A stretch of 64,000 bases of DNA from Scatosoma sp045632265 (GTDB taxonomy: Bacteria > Bacillota > Clostridia > Christensenellales > Borkfalkiaceae): positions 62,001 through 126,000 of the forward strand of contig JAZQWG010000027.1 of NCBI GenBank assembly GCA_045632265.1, read 5' to 3'. Every line of letters begins with the position of its first letter. The stretch's first letter is position 1. The position numbers were made by a program, and so were the translations under genes. This document shows positions 8,386 through 16,607 of this stretch, in pieces. A model generated the notes under the pieces. That model was not told where the DNA came from and ran no database searches. It saw only the letters and a list, made by a program, of their open reading frames with translations.

Positions 8386-10239
8386 TTAGTAAGCGCCTTC
8401 AACGCCAAGTTTCTTAACGACCTTATTACTAATCGATACGATGATGAGTGCCGCAACGCCTTGCATTAAGCCCATCGCCGTCGTCGAGCTATACGCCGAT
8501 ACGTTGCCGCGTTGGTTGTAGATAACCATACCGAGAACTTCCGTCGTATCTCGAAGCGCCGTCGCGCCCCCTTGCGTCATCGTGTAAATTTGGTCGATGT
8601 CGTCTTTTACCAAGTTGCCTAAACTGAATATGATTTGAATACCGATTACGGGAAGAAGCCCAGGCAGCGTAATGTGCCAAAGTTGTCCAAGCCGTCCCGC
8701 ACCGTCGATTCTCGCCGCTTCGTAAAGCGCGGGGTTAATCGCCGTGATTGCCGCAAGGTAAACGATGGTCGAATACCCAAGCGTTTTCCAAATGTAGGTA
8801 AAGGTAAGAATCGTTCTCCAATACTTCGGTTCTGTGTACCAGTCGATTTCCTTGCCGCCCAAGCCCATAATCAATTTGTTGAGAATACCGCCGCTTGCCC
8901 CGTCGGAAAGGAAGAGATAGGCAATACCGGAAATGGTCAACCAAGAAATGAAGTACGGGAAATAGGAAACCGTTTGCACCGTCTTTTTGAACGCGCCTTC
9001 TTTCAAATAACTAAACAACAGCGCAAGAAGCACTGCGCACAAGAAACCGAATATGAAACGCAAAAGCGCAAGCATAAACGTGTTGCCCGTTAATCGCCAG
9101 AAATCTACTGCGGGGTTGGTAAACAAGCTGTAGAAGTTTTTGAAACCGCCGTAAGCCGCCCACTCGCTTCCAAACATACCGTCCGCAATACGATAATTCT
9201 TAAACGCCATGATGATACCGCTCATAGGAAGGTACATGAACAAAATCAAGAGCACCATCGTAGGCACCATCATCAAATACAAATCGTAATTTCTAAAGAA
9301 CAATTTGGTGTTGTTGCTGCGTGCAATTTTCTTAAACCAGCCCTTGCAAATGCCAAGCACGGAAAGAATAACGATGGCAGCGCCAAGCGCAATCACGCCC
9401 CAAAGCAAGATGGGGTTGAACTCAAGTTGCACGTAAACGCAACCGACGAAACAGTTCACCGTTTGGCCGGAAATAACGGGATCGCCGTAGTTGTCGTAAG
9501 AAATTACTTCCGCATTGACGGCAACGGGCTTAACCTTAATCGTCGAATCGTTTACCACTTCGATATTTTGTCCGCCGTAAGCAATGACGTCACCCTTGAA
9601 AGAGAACGTGACGCTTTCCAAGCCTTCAATATCCGCAAAGAAGAAGGTGAACGCCTTGCCTCTCTTGTGTTGGGACATCAAGCCGTCTCTATCCAAAAAT
9701 CCGGACGCACCCGCCGCGCGTTGTGCTTCCGTAGGCGATACGAGAATCGTCTTGCCCGTTTCTACGTGAACGGGGTTAAAGCCCAAAGCTTCGTCTTTGT
9801 CAAACTTGTAAAGATTGCCCGTGTACGACGAATAGGAACCGAAGCTACCGTTGCTCCAATTCTTCAACGTGTTCACAGAGTTGTTATCGTCCAAGAACTC
9901 CAACGAATCTTGATAGCCAAACGAACCAATACCCTTTATGTATTGAATACGCTTGAAGGAAATCACGATGGTATAGTATTCCTCGCTTTCCGTCAAAGAT
10001 TCCATCGTCAAACGGTGTTCGTCACCATCGGAAGCTACGCCAACGCTTTCAAAAATGTCGCGCATTTCGTCACGAAGCGTGTTTTCCGAGATACCATCAC
10101 CCTTTGCCACCGTAATCGTCGCTTGCCCCGAACCGTCACGATCGATTTCTACGTGCGCCGTAGAACACGAACCGACGAAGAACAACATCAGGCATACAAG
10201 CAACATTACCAAAATTGGTTTGATTTGTCTCCTTTTCAT
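8386..10239 (-). CDS. Fusion: LppM-like extracytoplasmic lipoprotein domain + LplB/MalF-type ABC permease
   Basis: 617 aa. Residues 1-25 are a lipoprotein signal ending FVGSC (Cys25). Residues ~26-280 are a soluble extracytoplasmic domain starting TAHVEIDRDGSGQATITV, which resembles the LppM/DUF3153 fold (family assignment tentative). A transmembrane helix at ~283-305 and a basic cytoplasmic linker follow. Residues ~315-617 are a full LplB-type permease with the EAA loop YEAARIDGAGRLGQLWHITL. The topology is consistent: lipid-anchored domain outside, one crossing, then the normal six-helix permease. LplB subunits are usually ~300 aa, so the N-terminal half is an addition. First gene of the operon; GGCGGTAAAGAA precedes the ATG. 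No frameshift is needed to read the fusion. Confidence 0.85.
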   Translation of the reverse strand: MKRRQIKPILVMLLVCLMLFFVGSCSTAHVEIDRDGSGQATITVAKGDGISENTLRDEMRDIFESVGVASDGDEHRLTMESLTESEEYYTIVISFKRIQYIKGIGSFGYQDSLEFLDDNNSVNTLKNWSNGSFGSYSSYTGNLYKFDKDEALGFNPVHVETGKTILVSPTEAQRAAGASGFLDRDGLMSQHKRGKAFTFFFADIEGLESVTFSFKGDVIAYGGQNIEVVNDSTIKVKPVAVNAEVISYDNYGDPVISGQTVNCFVGCVYVQLEFNPILLWGVIALGAAIVILSVLGICKGWFKKIARSNNTKLFFRNYDLYLMMVPTMVLLILFMYLPMSGIIMAFKNYRIADGMFGSEWAAYGGFKNFYSLFTNPAVDFWRLTGNTFMLALLRFIFGFLCAVLLALLFSYLKEGAFKKTVQTVSYFPYFISWLTISGIAYLFLSDGASGGILNKLIMGLGGKEIDWYTEPKYWRTILTFTYIWKTLGYSTIVYLAAITAINPALYEAARIDGAGRLGQLWHITLPGLLPVIGIQIIFSLGNLVKDDIDQIYTMTQGGATALRDTTEVLGMVIYNQRGNVSAYSSTTAMGLMQGVAALIIVSISNKVVKKLGVEGAY

Positions 10240-10481
10240 TTCTTTACCGCCTATTTGTGTAAATAATTTTACTTATTATACATTATAATAAATATATTCT
10301 TGCATGAAAATAGCAATAATCGACTTTTTATTTAACAAAATTAAACCTTGCTGTCATAAAAAATACCTTTTTTTAACATTTTTTTATATTTTATTTAGCA
10401 TTTTTTTACTTATGGACGGCAAATACTCGCAAAATGGCGTTTTTTATGTTATAATTTGTTAAATGGCATTTTGGGGGCAAA
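10240..10481. promoter_or_regulatory. Divergent AT-rich promoter region between transporter operon and AraC gene
   Basis: A 242-bp AT-rich spacer separating two divergent starts. Toward the AraC gene there is a TATAAT at 10450-10455 with a poor -35. Toward the minus-strand operon there are overlapping AT-rich -10-like hexamers around 10275-10300, but no single clear -35. The AraC protein probably acts here. No CcpA-type cre site was recognised. Confidence 0.6.
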
Positions 10482-11375
10482 ATGAAAAATCTTGAAACGA
10501 CAAAAAATAAATTTTTGAACGATTATAACTTCGTAAACGAGCCGAAAGTTTTTAACGATTTGCTTCTTTATCAGTTAGGGGAAATCTACTGTGAAGACGA
10601 TGCGGTTTGTCCAACGCACACCCATCTTGATTTCTTCGAGCTGACTTTTATCGTGTCGGGAAAAGGGTTTATTTATTGCGAAGACGAGCCGATTAAGGTG
10701 AAGAAAAACGATTTATTCGTTTCCCTGCCTTTTGAACAGCACAAAATCGTGTCCGATACGAAAGACCCGCTTCGCTATTATTTCATCTCGTTTAGCTTTG
10801 CGCCAAATTCTTCTTTCAAAACGGATATTTTGTACTCGCCCACCCTTTTGCACTTGCCTTCAACCCTTCGCACGCACAACTCGCAATCGTGGGAAAACCA
10901 TTTTATCAACCTACTTTCGACGATACAAGAGAACAACAAGTTTTCCGATTTGAAGTTTGAATTGATGGTGAAAACGCTGTGCATTTCCCTTTGGCAAACG
11001 TGCAACTCTATCCCCACCAAGCAATATTCTTCCCCCAAATGCGTGGAAGAACGCAATCTTTTCTACAAGATTATCCACTACATCGACGAGCATTTGACCA
11101 AGATTGATAATTTAACGGAAATCGCCGATGCGTTGCACTATAACTACGTGTACATATCCCGTATCTTCAAGATGAAATCGGGGAAATCTATCTATCAATA
11201 TTTTTCGGAAAGGAAGCTTTTGCTTGCCGAACAGCTGCTTAAAGACGAAGCCATGTCCGTGACGAAGATTGCCGAACACCTTAATTATTCGTCCATTTAC
11301 GTATTTAGCCGTAGCTTTAAGAAACACTTCGGGTTCAGCCCCAGCCTTTACGAAAAGAAACAAGAACAAGAATAA
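10482..11375 (+). CDS. AraC/XylS family transcriptional regulator
   Basis: 297 aa. Residues ~30-110 form a cupin-type sensing domain (CPTHTHLDFFELTFIVSGKG, with the usual His cluster). Residues ~195-297 form the double helix-turn-helix DNA-binding domain, ending in the family-typical FKKHFGFSPSLYEKK. GGGGGCAAA precedes the ATG. It is divergent from the transporter and surface-protein operon and is therefore its likely regulator, with a sugar as the likely inducer (inference from context). A strong hairpin terminator follows. Confidence 0.93.
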   Translation: MKNLETTKNKFLNDYNFVNEPKVFNDLLLYQLGEIYCEDDAVCPTHTHLDFFELTFIVSGKGFIYCEDEPIKVKKNDLFVSLPFEQHKIVSDTKDPLRYYFISFSFAPNSSFKTDILYSPTLLHLPSTLRTHNSQSWENHFINLLSTIQENNKFSDLKFELMVKTLCISLWQTCNSIPTKQYSSPKCVEERNLFYKIIHYIDEHLTKIDNLTEIADALHYNYVYISRIFKMKSGKSIYQYFSERKLLLAEQLLKDEAMSVTKIAEHLNYSSIYVFSRSFKKHFGFSPSLYEKKQEQE

Positions 11376-11390
11376 TTTTTTACAGCAAAA

Positions 11391-11418
11391 AACGCCACGT
11401 CGCAACGTGGCGTTTTTG
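11391..11418 (+). terminator. Rho-independent terminator after AraC gene
   Basis: A 10-bp perfect stem (AACGCCACGT / ACGTGGCGTT) is followed by a T run. Confidence 0.9.
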
Positions 11419-11460
11419 TATGCGTTTTTTATCTTTTATCCACTACGTTATGGCACTTTT

Positions 11461-11922
11461 TTATAGGAAAAGGTAAATTACCCCCACAATGGTACCTGCA
11501 AGCACCCCAAACACGATGATAGGCCCCGCAACGATAAACATTTTTGCCGCCATGCCGTACACCATGCCTTCCGTCTTAAATTCGATGGCAGGCGATGCCA
11601 CCGAGTTGGCAAAACCCGTAATAGGCACAATCGAGCCTGCACCCGCATTTTTGCCTATGCGGTCGTACACGCCAAGCCCCGTCAAAAGCGTACCTAAAAA
11701 GATAAGGATAACGCTTACCGTGCCTGCAAGCTCGTCCCCGCTTAAATCGAAGGCGTAATCGAGAATATAGCGCAAAAATTGCCCTATACAACAGATAAAT
11801 CCCCCTACCATGAACGCGCGGAAGCAGTTTTTGAAGTGCTCCGTGGGTGGCGCAAAGGAATTTACGTACGCCACGTAGTTTTTGTTGTAGTTTTGCCGAT
11901 TTTTCCCCGTCAAAGCGTACAT
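11461..11922 (-). CDS. spoVAC: Stage V sporulation protein AC
   Basis: 153 aa from ATG 11922. A GTG at 11970 would add 16 residues with a poorer ribosome site, and a TTG three codons later fits the AAAGGGGGT site at better spacing. The protein is a SpoVA-family membrane protein with several hydrophobic helices and the family signatures KNCFRAFMVGGFICCIGQ, LTGLGVYDRIGKNAGAGS and VPITGFANSVASPAIEFKTE. SpoVAC is part of the inner spore membrane channel that moves dipicolinic acid into the forespore and releases it at germination; it also acts as a mechanosensitive channel in Bacillus. Here it stands without spoVAD or spoVAE, which normally follow it. Confidence 0.93.
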   Translation of the reverse strand: MYALTGKNRQNYNKNYVAYVNSFAPPTEHFKNCFRAFMVGGFICCIGQFLRYILDYAFDLSGDELAGTVSVILIFLGTLLTGLGVYDRIGKNAGAGSIVPITGFANSVASPAIEFKTEGMVYGMAAKMFIVAGPIIVFGVLAGTIVGVIYLFL

Positions 11923-12075
11923 ACCCCCTTTGTTTTCCCTTTTTTCGCCCCTTTTGCAATAGGGAAACACGTTTCCCGCTCTTCTCTCGTTTTGCCGTTG
12001 TCTTCAAAAATTTCCACTTTGTTCATAACAATACTTTGTTTGTTTTTAGTGGCTTTTATACGCAAAAAAAGAAAT

Positions 12076-12104
12076 CCCCCTAAACGGCGCGCCGTTTGGG
12101 GGGG
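12076..12104 (-). terminator. Terminator after recR
   Basis: A GC-rich hairpin around the perfect palindrome AAACGGCGCGCCGTTT, flanked by C5/G7 arms. On the minus strand it is followed by a T-rich tract, directly after the recR stop. Confidence 0.85.
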
Positions 12105-12111
12105 ATATTGA

Positions 12112-12705
12112 TTATAAGGTGTTTCTTTCTACGAAAGCACGGGCAAGTGTGACGTCGTCCGTGTATTCGATTTCCGAGCCGATAGGAATACCGTGTGCAA
12201 GCCTCGTCACTTTCACGTCCAAGGGCTTGATGAGTTTAGCAAGATACATTGCCGTTGCATCGCCCGACACGTCGGGGTTGGTCGCCACGATAACTTCTTT
12301 CACTTCCCCCGTTTGCAAACGAGCAAGCAATTCTCTAATGCGGATATCGTTAGGCCCTACGCCTGCAAGCGGATCGATAACGCCGTGCAATACGTGATAT
12401 ACCCCTTTGAATTCACGCAGCTTTTCAATCGCCGCAACGTCTTTTGGCTCTTTCACCACGCAAATCACGCTCTTTTCTCTCGTCTTGCAAATGGCGCAAG
12501 TGTCTTCTTCGGTGAAATTGCCACACACTTTGCAATAGCGTACCTTGCGCTTTACACCGATGATAGCATCGGCAAACGCACGAGCTTCCGCTTCGTTCAT
12601 ATCGATAATTTTGTAGGCGTAGCGTTGCGCCGTTTTTTTGCCCACCCCGGGCAATTTGGAAAACTCGTTGACAAGTCTTCCGATCGGTTCAATAAAAATA
12701 TCCAT
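12112..12705 (-). CDS. recR: Recombination protein RecR
   Basis: 197 aa, the usual length. It has an N-terminal helix-hairpin-helix (KLPGVGKKTAQRYAYKI), a C4 zinc finger (CKVCGNFTEEDTCAIC, ~57-72) and a Toprim domain (~80-175). RecR acts with RecF/RecO in gap repair and RecA loading. It lies at the end of the dnaX-ybaB-recR group conserved across Firmicutes. Unusually, a ~400-bp repeat patch separates it from ybaB, so it may use a separate promoter. AAAGGTTAAACT precedes the ATG. Confidence 0.96.
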   Translation of the reverse strand: MDIFIEPIGRLVNEFSKLPGVGKKTAQRYAYKIIDMNEAEARAFADAIIGVKRKVRYCKVCGNFTEEDTCAICKTREKSVICVVKEPKDVAAIEKLREFKGVYHVLHGVIDPLAGVGPNDIRIRELLARLQTGEVKEVIVATNPDVSGDATAMYLAKLIKPLDVKVTRLAHGIPIGSEIEYTDDVTLARAFVERNTL

Positions 12706-12729
12706 AGTTTAACCTTTTTTAAGTTGTAG

Positions 12730-13101
12730 ATTTGTTGATTCCCCGTGTACGATTACGCAACAACCAAGCGCGCGTAAAAGATAGAACGGCTCGCCCGCGG
12801 TGGCTCACCGCAAAACGGCGTAGATACAAGCAAGGCAAAAGCCCATCTTACGATACACTTGTTCGTGTAAAAACAGCGTAGATACGAGCAAGACGCGAAG
12901 GGCGCGGATTTGCCGACAGGAGTGTACAAAAGCGTACACGAGCAAGGCAAGCCTATCTTACGATACACTTGTTTGTGTAAAAACGGCGTAGATACGAGCA
13001 AGGCAAGGAGAGCGAGGAAAACCCGAGGGCGCGTACAGATACGTACGTAACCGAGGGTTGCCGCAGCGCGACGCCGCATTGCGACGTATATACGTCGTTT
13101 T
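12730..13101. repeat. Non-coding direct- and inverted-repeat patch between ybaB and recR
   Basis: About 370 bp without a credible gene. Two 48-bp direct repeats (12845-12892 and 12955-13002) differ at two positions and lie 110 bp apart. A partial third copy (ACGGCGTAGATACAAGCAAG) is at 12817. Inverted repeats include GTGTAC/GTACAC (12922-12939), GCGGTG/CACCGC (12799-12813) and the perfect 16-bp palindrome CGACGTATATACGTCG at 13082-13097, four bases from the ybaB stop. Base composition is more GC-rich than other spacers here. Confidence 0.8.
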
Positions 13102-13434
13102 TTAGAGCATGCCGCCTAACGAGCCCATATTGCCGTACTTACCCATTTTTTCTTCGTAAACTTTGTCGGCTTTTGCATAGCCGTCGTTGATGGCTGCCAT
13201 GATTAAGTCTTCCAACATTTCCACGTCCGTGGGATCAACGATGCTTTCGTCAAGTTCGATGCCGTTGATAATCTTTTTTGCGTTCATATACACAACGACA
13301 GCTTCGCCCGCCGCCGTACCAACGACTTCCCAATCATCTAAAAGTTCTGCCGTCTTTTCCATTTCTTCTTGCATTTTTTGTGCTTGACGCATCAACGTTT
13401 GCATATTGTTGTTGCCACCTTTGAAACCTGCCAT
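13102..13434 (-). CDS. ybaB: Nucleoid-associated protein, YbaB/EbfC family
   Basis: 110 aa, typical length. The family pattern is clear: an N-terminal MQTLMRQAQKMQEEMEKT helix, the central GTAAGEAVVVYMNAKKIINGIEL strands, and VDPTDVEMLEDLIMAAINDG. The C-terminus is Gly/Met-rich (GNMGSLGGML). YbaB dimers bind DNA and are encoded next to dnaX and recR in most bacteria, as here. GGAGGAAGAAGAAA precedes the ATG. It is 50 bp downstream of dnaX. Confidence 0.95.
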   Translation of the reverse strand: MAGFKGGNNNMQTLMRQAQKMQEEMEKTAELLDDWEVVGTAAGEAVVVYMNAKKIINGIELDESIVDPTDVEMLEDLIMAAINDGYAKADKVYEEKMGKYGNMGSLGGML

Positions 13435-13484
13435 TTTCTTCTTCCTCCGATTGTTGCTATATTGTTGCTATAATTATTCTATAA

Positions 13485-15257
13485 TTATTTCACGTCAATT
13501 TTGACGCCGCTAAACGTTTGTTTCAACGTTTCCAAATCCCTATTAAACGAGTCCGATTTCTTGCCACGAAGCTTGATTGCAAACCCGTCTTCCCCTATTC
13601 CCACACACTCGAACGACGTTTTCAAAATAGGGTAATGTTCCGCTTTGATAAGCGAGTTATAAATCGTTTCGCTGTCCGTATAGAAAGTGAACGTATTGCC
13701 TTCGTACGCATACTCTAAATCCATACAAATAGCGAACAGCACGCCGCTTTTGCCCGTCTTACGAAGCGCGCGAAGGAAAGAGCCGAACACCGTCTTTGCA
13801 TCGCCCTTGGGCGCTCCTACCACAGCGCTTGCCGTAGGCGCAGGTTGCACACTCTTTTCTACGGGTTTTTCCACAGCCTTTTTCTTGGGCAAGAACCCTT
13901 CGTCAAAATACACGTTTCCGCCCGTTTCTTCTACGTCGGGGGGCGCTTCCATGTCCATAGCGAAATTGTCGTCGTAATTTTCCGTCTTTATCGGTTGTTT
14001 TACAACGGGCTTTTCTTCCATTTTAGGCTCAACCGCCTTTTGTGCAACACTTTCCACTCTTTCAACGGGTTTTTCCACGATTTTTTCAATCGTTTGCACT
14101 TTTACCCCTTCTGCAAGTTGCTTTTCAAGTGCCGCTACGCGCGCAAACAACGCTTCCACGTCGTAATCGTTTTTGGGCATACTTGCTTTGAGCACCGCCG
14201 TTTCAAAAAGGATACGGGGGGATGCGGAATATTTTAAGGTTTGTTCCACTTCCGCAAAGATTTCGCTTGCACGAAGCAAACCGTGTCCGTCCGCCTTTTT
14301 AGCCACTCTCACCACCTCGGCGTAGTTGCTGTCGGGAAGCGCCAAAATGTTTTTGCCGTCACGACAAATTTTCGCAACCGCACACGAGTTTAAGAAATTC
14401 ATTACGTCTTTGACGAGCACGCCTACGCTTTTGCCCGCCGCAAGGAAATTTTCCGCACGCTCAAACGCTTCGCCGGCATTGCCGCCAAGCACCGCTTCGC
14501 AAAAGGCTGCAACGCCCGCAAAGTCCGCACCGCCAAGCACCGTCGTCACGTCTTCGTACGTGAGGGTACCGCTTGCATACGATACGCACGTATCCGCGAT
14601 GGAAAGCATATCACGCACACTGCCCGCACCCGCACGCGCGATTGCGGAAATGGCTTCCGCTTCGTATTTTTTGCCGATGGTGTCGAATACGTAGCGAAGT
14701 CTTTCTTCCAAGTCCGCTTGCGGAATCAACTTGAAATCGAAACGCATACAGCGGGACAAAATGGTTGCGGGGATTTTCGCCGCTTCCGTCGTCGCCAAAA
14801 TGAATACGGCGTGCGCGGGCGGTTCTTCCAACGTTTTCAAAAGCGCGTTGAAAGCCCCGGGCGAAAGCATGTGAACTTCGTCGATGATGTAAACCTTATA
14901 TTTGCCCGCAACGGGGGGATATTGCACCTTTTCACGCAAATCACGCATCTCGTCAACGCCGTTGTTGGAAGCCGCGTCGATTTCGGAAATATCCAAATTC
15001 GCAGGGTCGGACAGCGCACGGCAAGCAAAGCATTGTCCACAAGGCGAGCCGTTTATCGGGTTTTCGCAGTTGATAGACGTTGCAAAAATTTTCGCAATAC
15101 TCGTTTTACCCGTGCCTCTCGGTCCGCAAAAAAGGTATGCGTGCCCCACTCTGCCCGTTGCTATTTGGTTTTTCAAAACCGTCACGATATGTTCTTGACG
15201 AACGACGTCGTTAAGAGTCGTTGGTCTAAACGCGCGGTATAATGCTAAATATGCCAT
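13485..15257 (-). CDS. dnaX: DNA polymerase III subunit gamma/tau
   Basis: 590 aa clamp-loader ATPase. The N-terminal AAA+ module has Walker A GPRGTGKTS (~46-54), a four-Cys zinc site (~64-79), Walker B IIDEVHML and the SRC sensor (ILSRCMRF). The C-terminal part (~390-590) is a low-complexity Val/Glu/Pro linker, then a tau-like domain. AAAGGAGATTAAGCC precedes the ATG, and the gene follows the sigma factor by 3 bp. I saw no obvious frameshift slip site that would make a separate gamma form. Confidence 0.96.
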   Translation of the reverse strand: MAYLALYRAFRPTTLNDVVRQEHIVTVLKNQIATGRVGHAYLFCGPRGTGKTSIAKIFATSINCENPINGSPCGQCFACRALSDPANLDISEIDAASNNGVDEMRDLREKVQYPPVAGKYKVYIIDEVHMLSPGAFNALLKTLEEPPAHAVFILATTEAAKIPATILSRCMRFDFKLIPQADLEERLRYVFDTIGKKYEAEAISAIARAGAGSVRDMLSIADTCVSYASGTLTYEDVTTVLGGADFAGVAAFCEAVLGGNAGEAFERAENFLAAGKSVGVLVKDVMNFLNSCAVAKICRDGKNILALPDSNYAEVVRVAKKADGHGLLRASEIFAEVEQTLKYSASPRILFETAVLKASMPKNDYDVEALFARVAALEKQLAEGVKVQTIEKIVEKPVERVESVAQKAVEPKMEEKPVVKQPIKTENYDDNFAMDMEAPPDVEETGGNVYFDEGFLPKKKAVEKPVEKSVQPAPTASAVVGAPKGDAKTVFGSFLRALRKTGKSGVLFAICMDLEYAYEGNTFTFYTDSETIYNSLIKAEHYPILKTSFECVGIGEDGFAIKLRGKKSDSFNRDLETLKQTFSGVKIDVK

Positions 15258-15260
15258 GGC

Positions 15261-15863
15261 TTAATCTCCTTTGTGCGCTTCTTGGAAAGCTTTGCGTAAT
15301 TTTTGTTTGCTGCGTTGCACGGCGTTGTCCACACTCTTGTATTCCTTGCCCGTGATTTCGCAAATTTCCGCACAGCTTCTTCCGTCCATATACATGGTAA
15401 ACACCTTAAACTCGGTGTCCGTCAATATGCGGGACATCTTATCGTTGAGTTCTTTTCTATCGTCGTTGAGTATCATAAGTTGTTCGGGATCGGGTTCGGT
15501 GAAAAGCACGCTTTCGTCCGCAATGGAAACGTAATCTTTAAGCGGCTCGTTCTTCTTGCCCGCCGCCTTTTTCACGGCATCGACGATTTGTCGCCAAACG
15601 CAAATGGAAGCGAATTTCTTAAAACTTCTATCTTCCCCGTTCTCTTTTTTGAACCCGCCGATGGCTTGATACAAACCTATCATGCCTTCTTGGATTAAAT
15701 CTTCCGTTTCGCCGCCCACGAGAAAAAACTTGCGCGCGTAAAAGCGGACGAGATTGCGATAGCGCACCAAAATTTCCGCTTCCGCCGTCTTATCCCCCGC
15801 CTGCGCCATGGAAACGAGCGTTTCGTCCGTTTCTATATTGTTTGCCTTTTTCTCGTCTTGCAT
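15261..15863 (-). CDS. sigH: RNA polymerase sigma-H-type factor (Spo0H-like)
   Basis: 200 aa sigma-70 family protein. It contains region 2 (AEILVRYRNLVRFYARKFFL, DLIQEGMIGLYQAI with the core-binding motif, and KKFASICVWRQIVDAVKKA for -10 recognition) and region 4 at ~135-190 (LTDTEFKVFTMYMDGRSCAE, then VDNAVQRSKQKLRKAF). Length and pattern match SigH, the transition-state and sporulation-onset sigma factor. In many Clostridia sigH lies near rlmB and mrnC, as here, which supports the call. The Val-Asp-Asn-Ala recognition helix is typical of SigH. Confidence 0.9.
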   Translation of the reverse strand: MQDEKKANNIETDETLVSMAQAGDKTAEAEILVRYRNLVRFYARKFFLVGGETEDLIQEGMIGLYQAIGGFKKENGEDRSFKKFASICVWRQIVDAVKKAAGKKNEPLKDYVSIADESVLFTEPDPEQLMILNDDRKELNDKMSRILTDTEFKVFTMYMDGRSCAEICEITGKEYKSVDNAVQRSKQKLRKAFQEAHKGD

Positions 15864-15875
15864 AAGTTTTTCCTA

Positions 15876-16595
15876 TTAGTTGATACGATTTCTAACCACT
15901 TCGTACGCCGCAATACCAAGCGCCACCGAAGCGTTGAGCGAATTTACCTTTCCTTGTAAAGGAATGGACAAAATTTTATCGCATTTTTCCTTCGTCAAAC
16001 GCTTTACGCCGCTGTCTTCACCGCCCACGATAAGCGCTACGTTTCCGTCGAATTTTTCTTTATAAATATCTTCGCCACCCGCTTCAAGCGCATACACCCA
16101 GTATCCGTTTTTTTGCAACGTTTCCACCGCTTGGTTAAGGTTGGAAACTTTGGCAACTTTGATATGTTCCGCAGCCCCTGCCGAAATACGGATAACGCTT
16201 TCCGTCACCGATGCGCTCGACGAGCGAGGAATCACTACGCCGTCCGCGCCCGCACACTCGGCTACACGTAAAATGCTGCCCAAGTTGTGCACGTCTTCAA
16301 TGCCGTCGCAAAGCACGACGAAGCCGCCCTTTTCGCTCTTTTTCTCCGCGATAATTTCGTCCAAATCGTAATATTCGTAATCGGTCGTGAACGCAATAAC
16401 CCCTTGGTGACGACGGGAAACGCTTTCCTTGTCCATCACTTGCTTGTCCACGAATTGCACGCGGATATTGCGCTTTCTCGCTTCCGCAAAAACCATCGAA
16501 ACGGAGCCTTGCGCACCCTTTTCGATCAATAATTTGTCGATGTTTTTGCCCGTTTTCAAAAGTTCGATAACGGCGTTTCTTCCTTCAGTTTTCAT
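15876..16595 (-). CDS. rlmB: 23S rRNA 2'-O-ribose methyltransferase, RlmB/TrmH family
   Basis: 239 aa SpoU-family SAM-dependent methyltransferase. An N-terminal substrate-binding domain (EGRNAVIELLKTG) precedes the C-terminal trefoil-knot motifs: NLGSILRVAECAGADGVVIP (motif 1), IVGGEDSGVKRLTKEKCD (motif 2) and IPLQGKVNSLNASVALGIA (motif 3). It methylates a conserved guanosine of the ribosomal A or P loop. GAAGGTGGTAAG precedes the ATG. It is 12 bp downstream of mrnC and 12 bp upstream of sigH. Confidence 0.94.
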   Translation of the reverse strand: MKTEGRNAVIELLKTGKNIDKLLIEKGAQGSVSMVFAEARKRNIRVQFVDKQVMDKESVSRRHQGVIAFTTDYEYYDLDEIIAEKKSEKGGFVVLCDGIEDVHNLGSILRVAECAGADGVVIPRSSSASVTESVIRISAGAAEHIKVAKVSNLNQAVETLQKNGYWVYALEAGGEDIYKEKFDGNVALIVGGEDSGVKRLTKEKCDKILSIPLQGKVNSLNASVALGIAAYEVVRNRIN

Positions 16596-16607
16596 CTTAC
16601 CACCTTC

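Noticed and set aside
12753..13079. A 108-codon minus-strand open frame between recR and ybaB.
   Set aside because: It is generated by the DNA repeats there; it has no ribosome site and no protein-like sequence.
13485..15257. A programmed frameshift in dnaX making a gamma subunit.
   Set aside because: No clear A-rich slippery heptamer followed by a strong hairpin was recognised.
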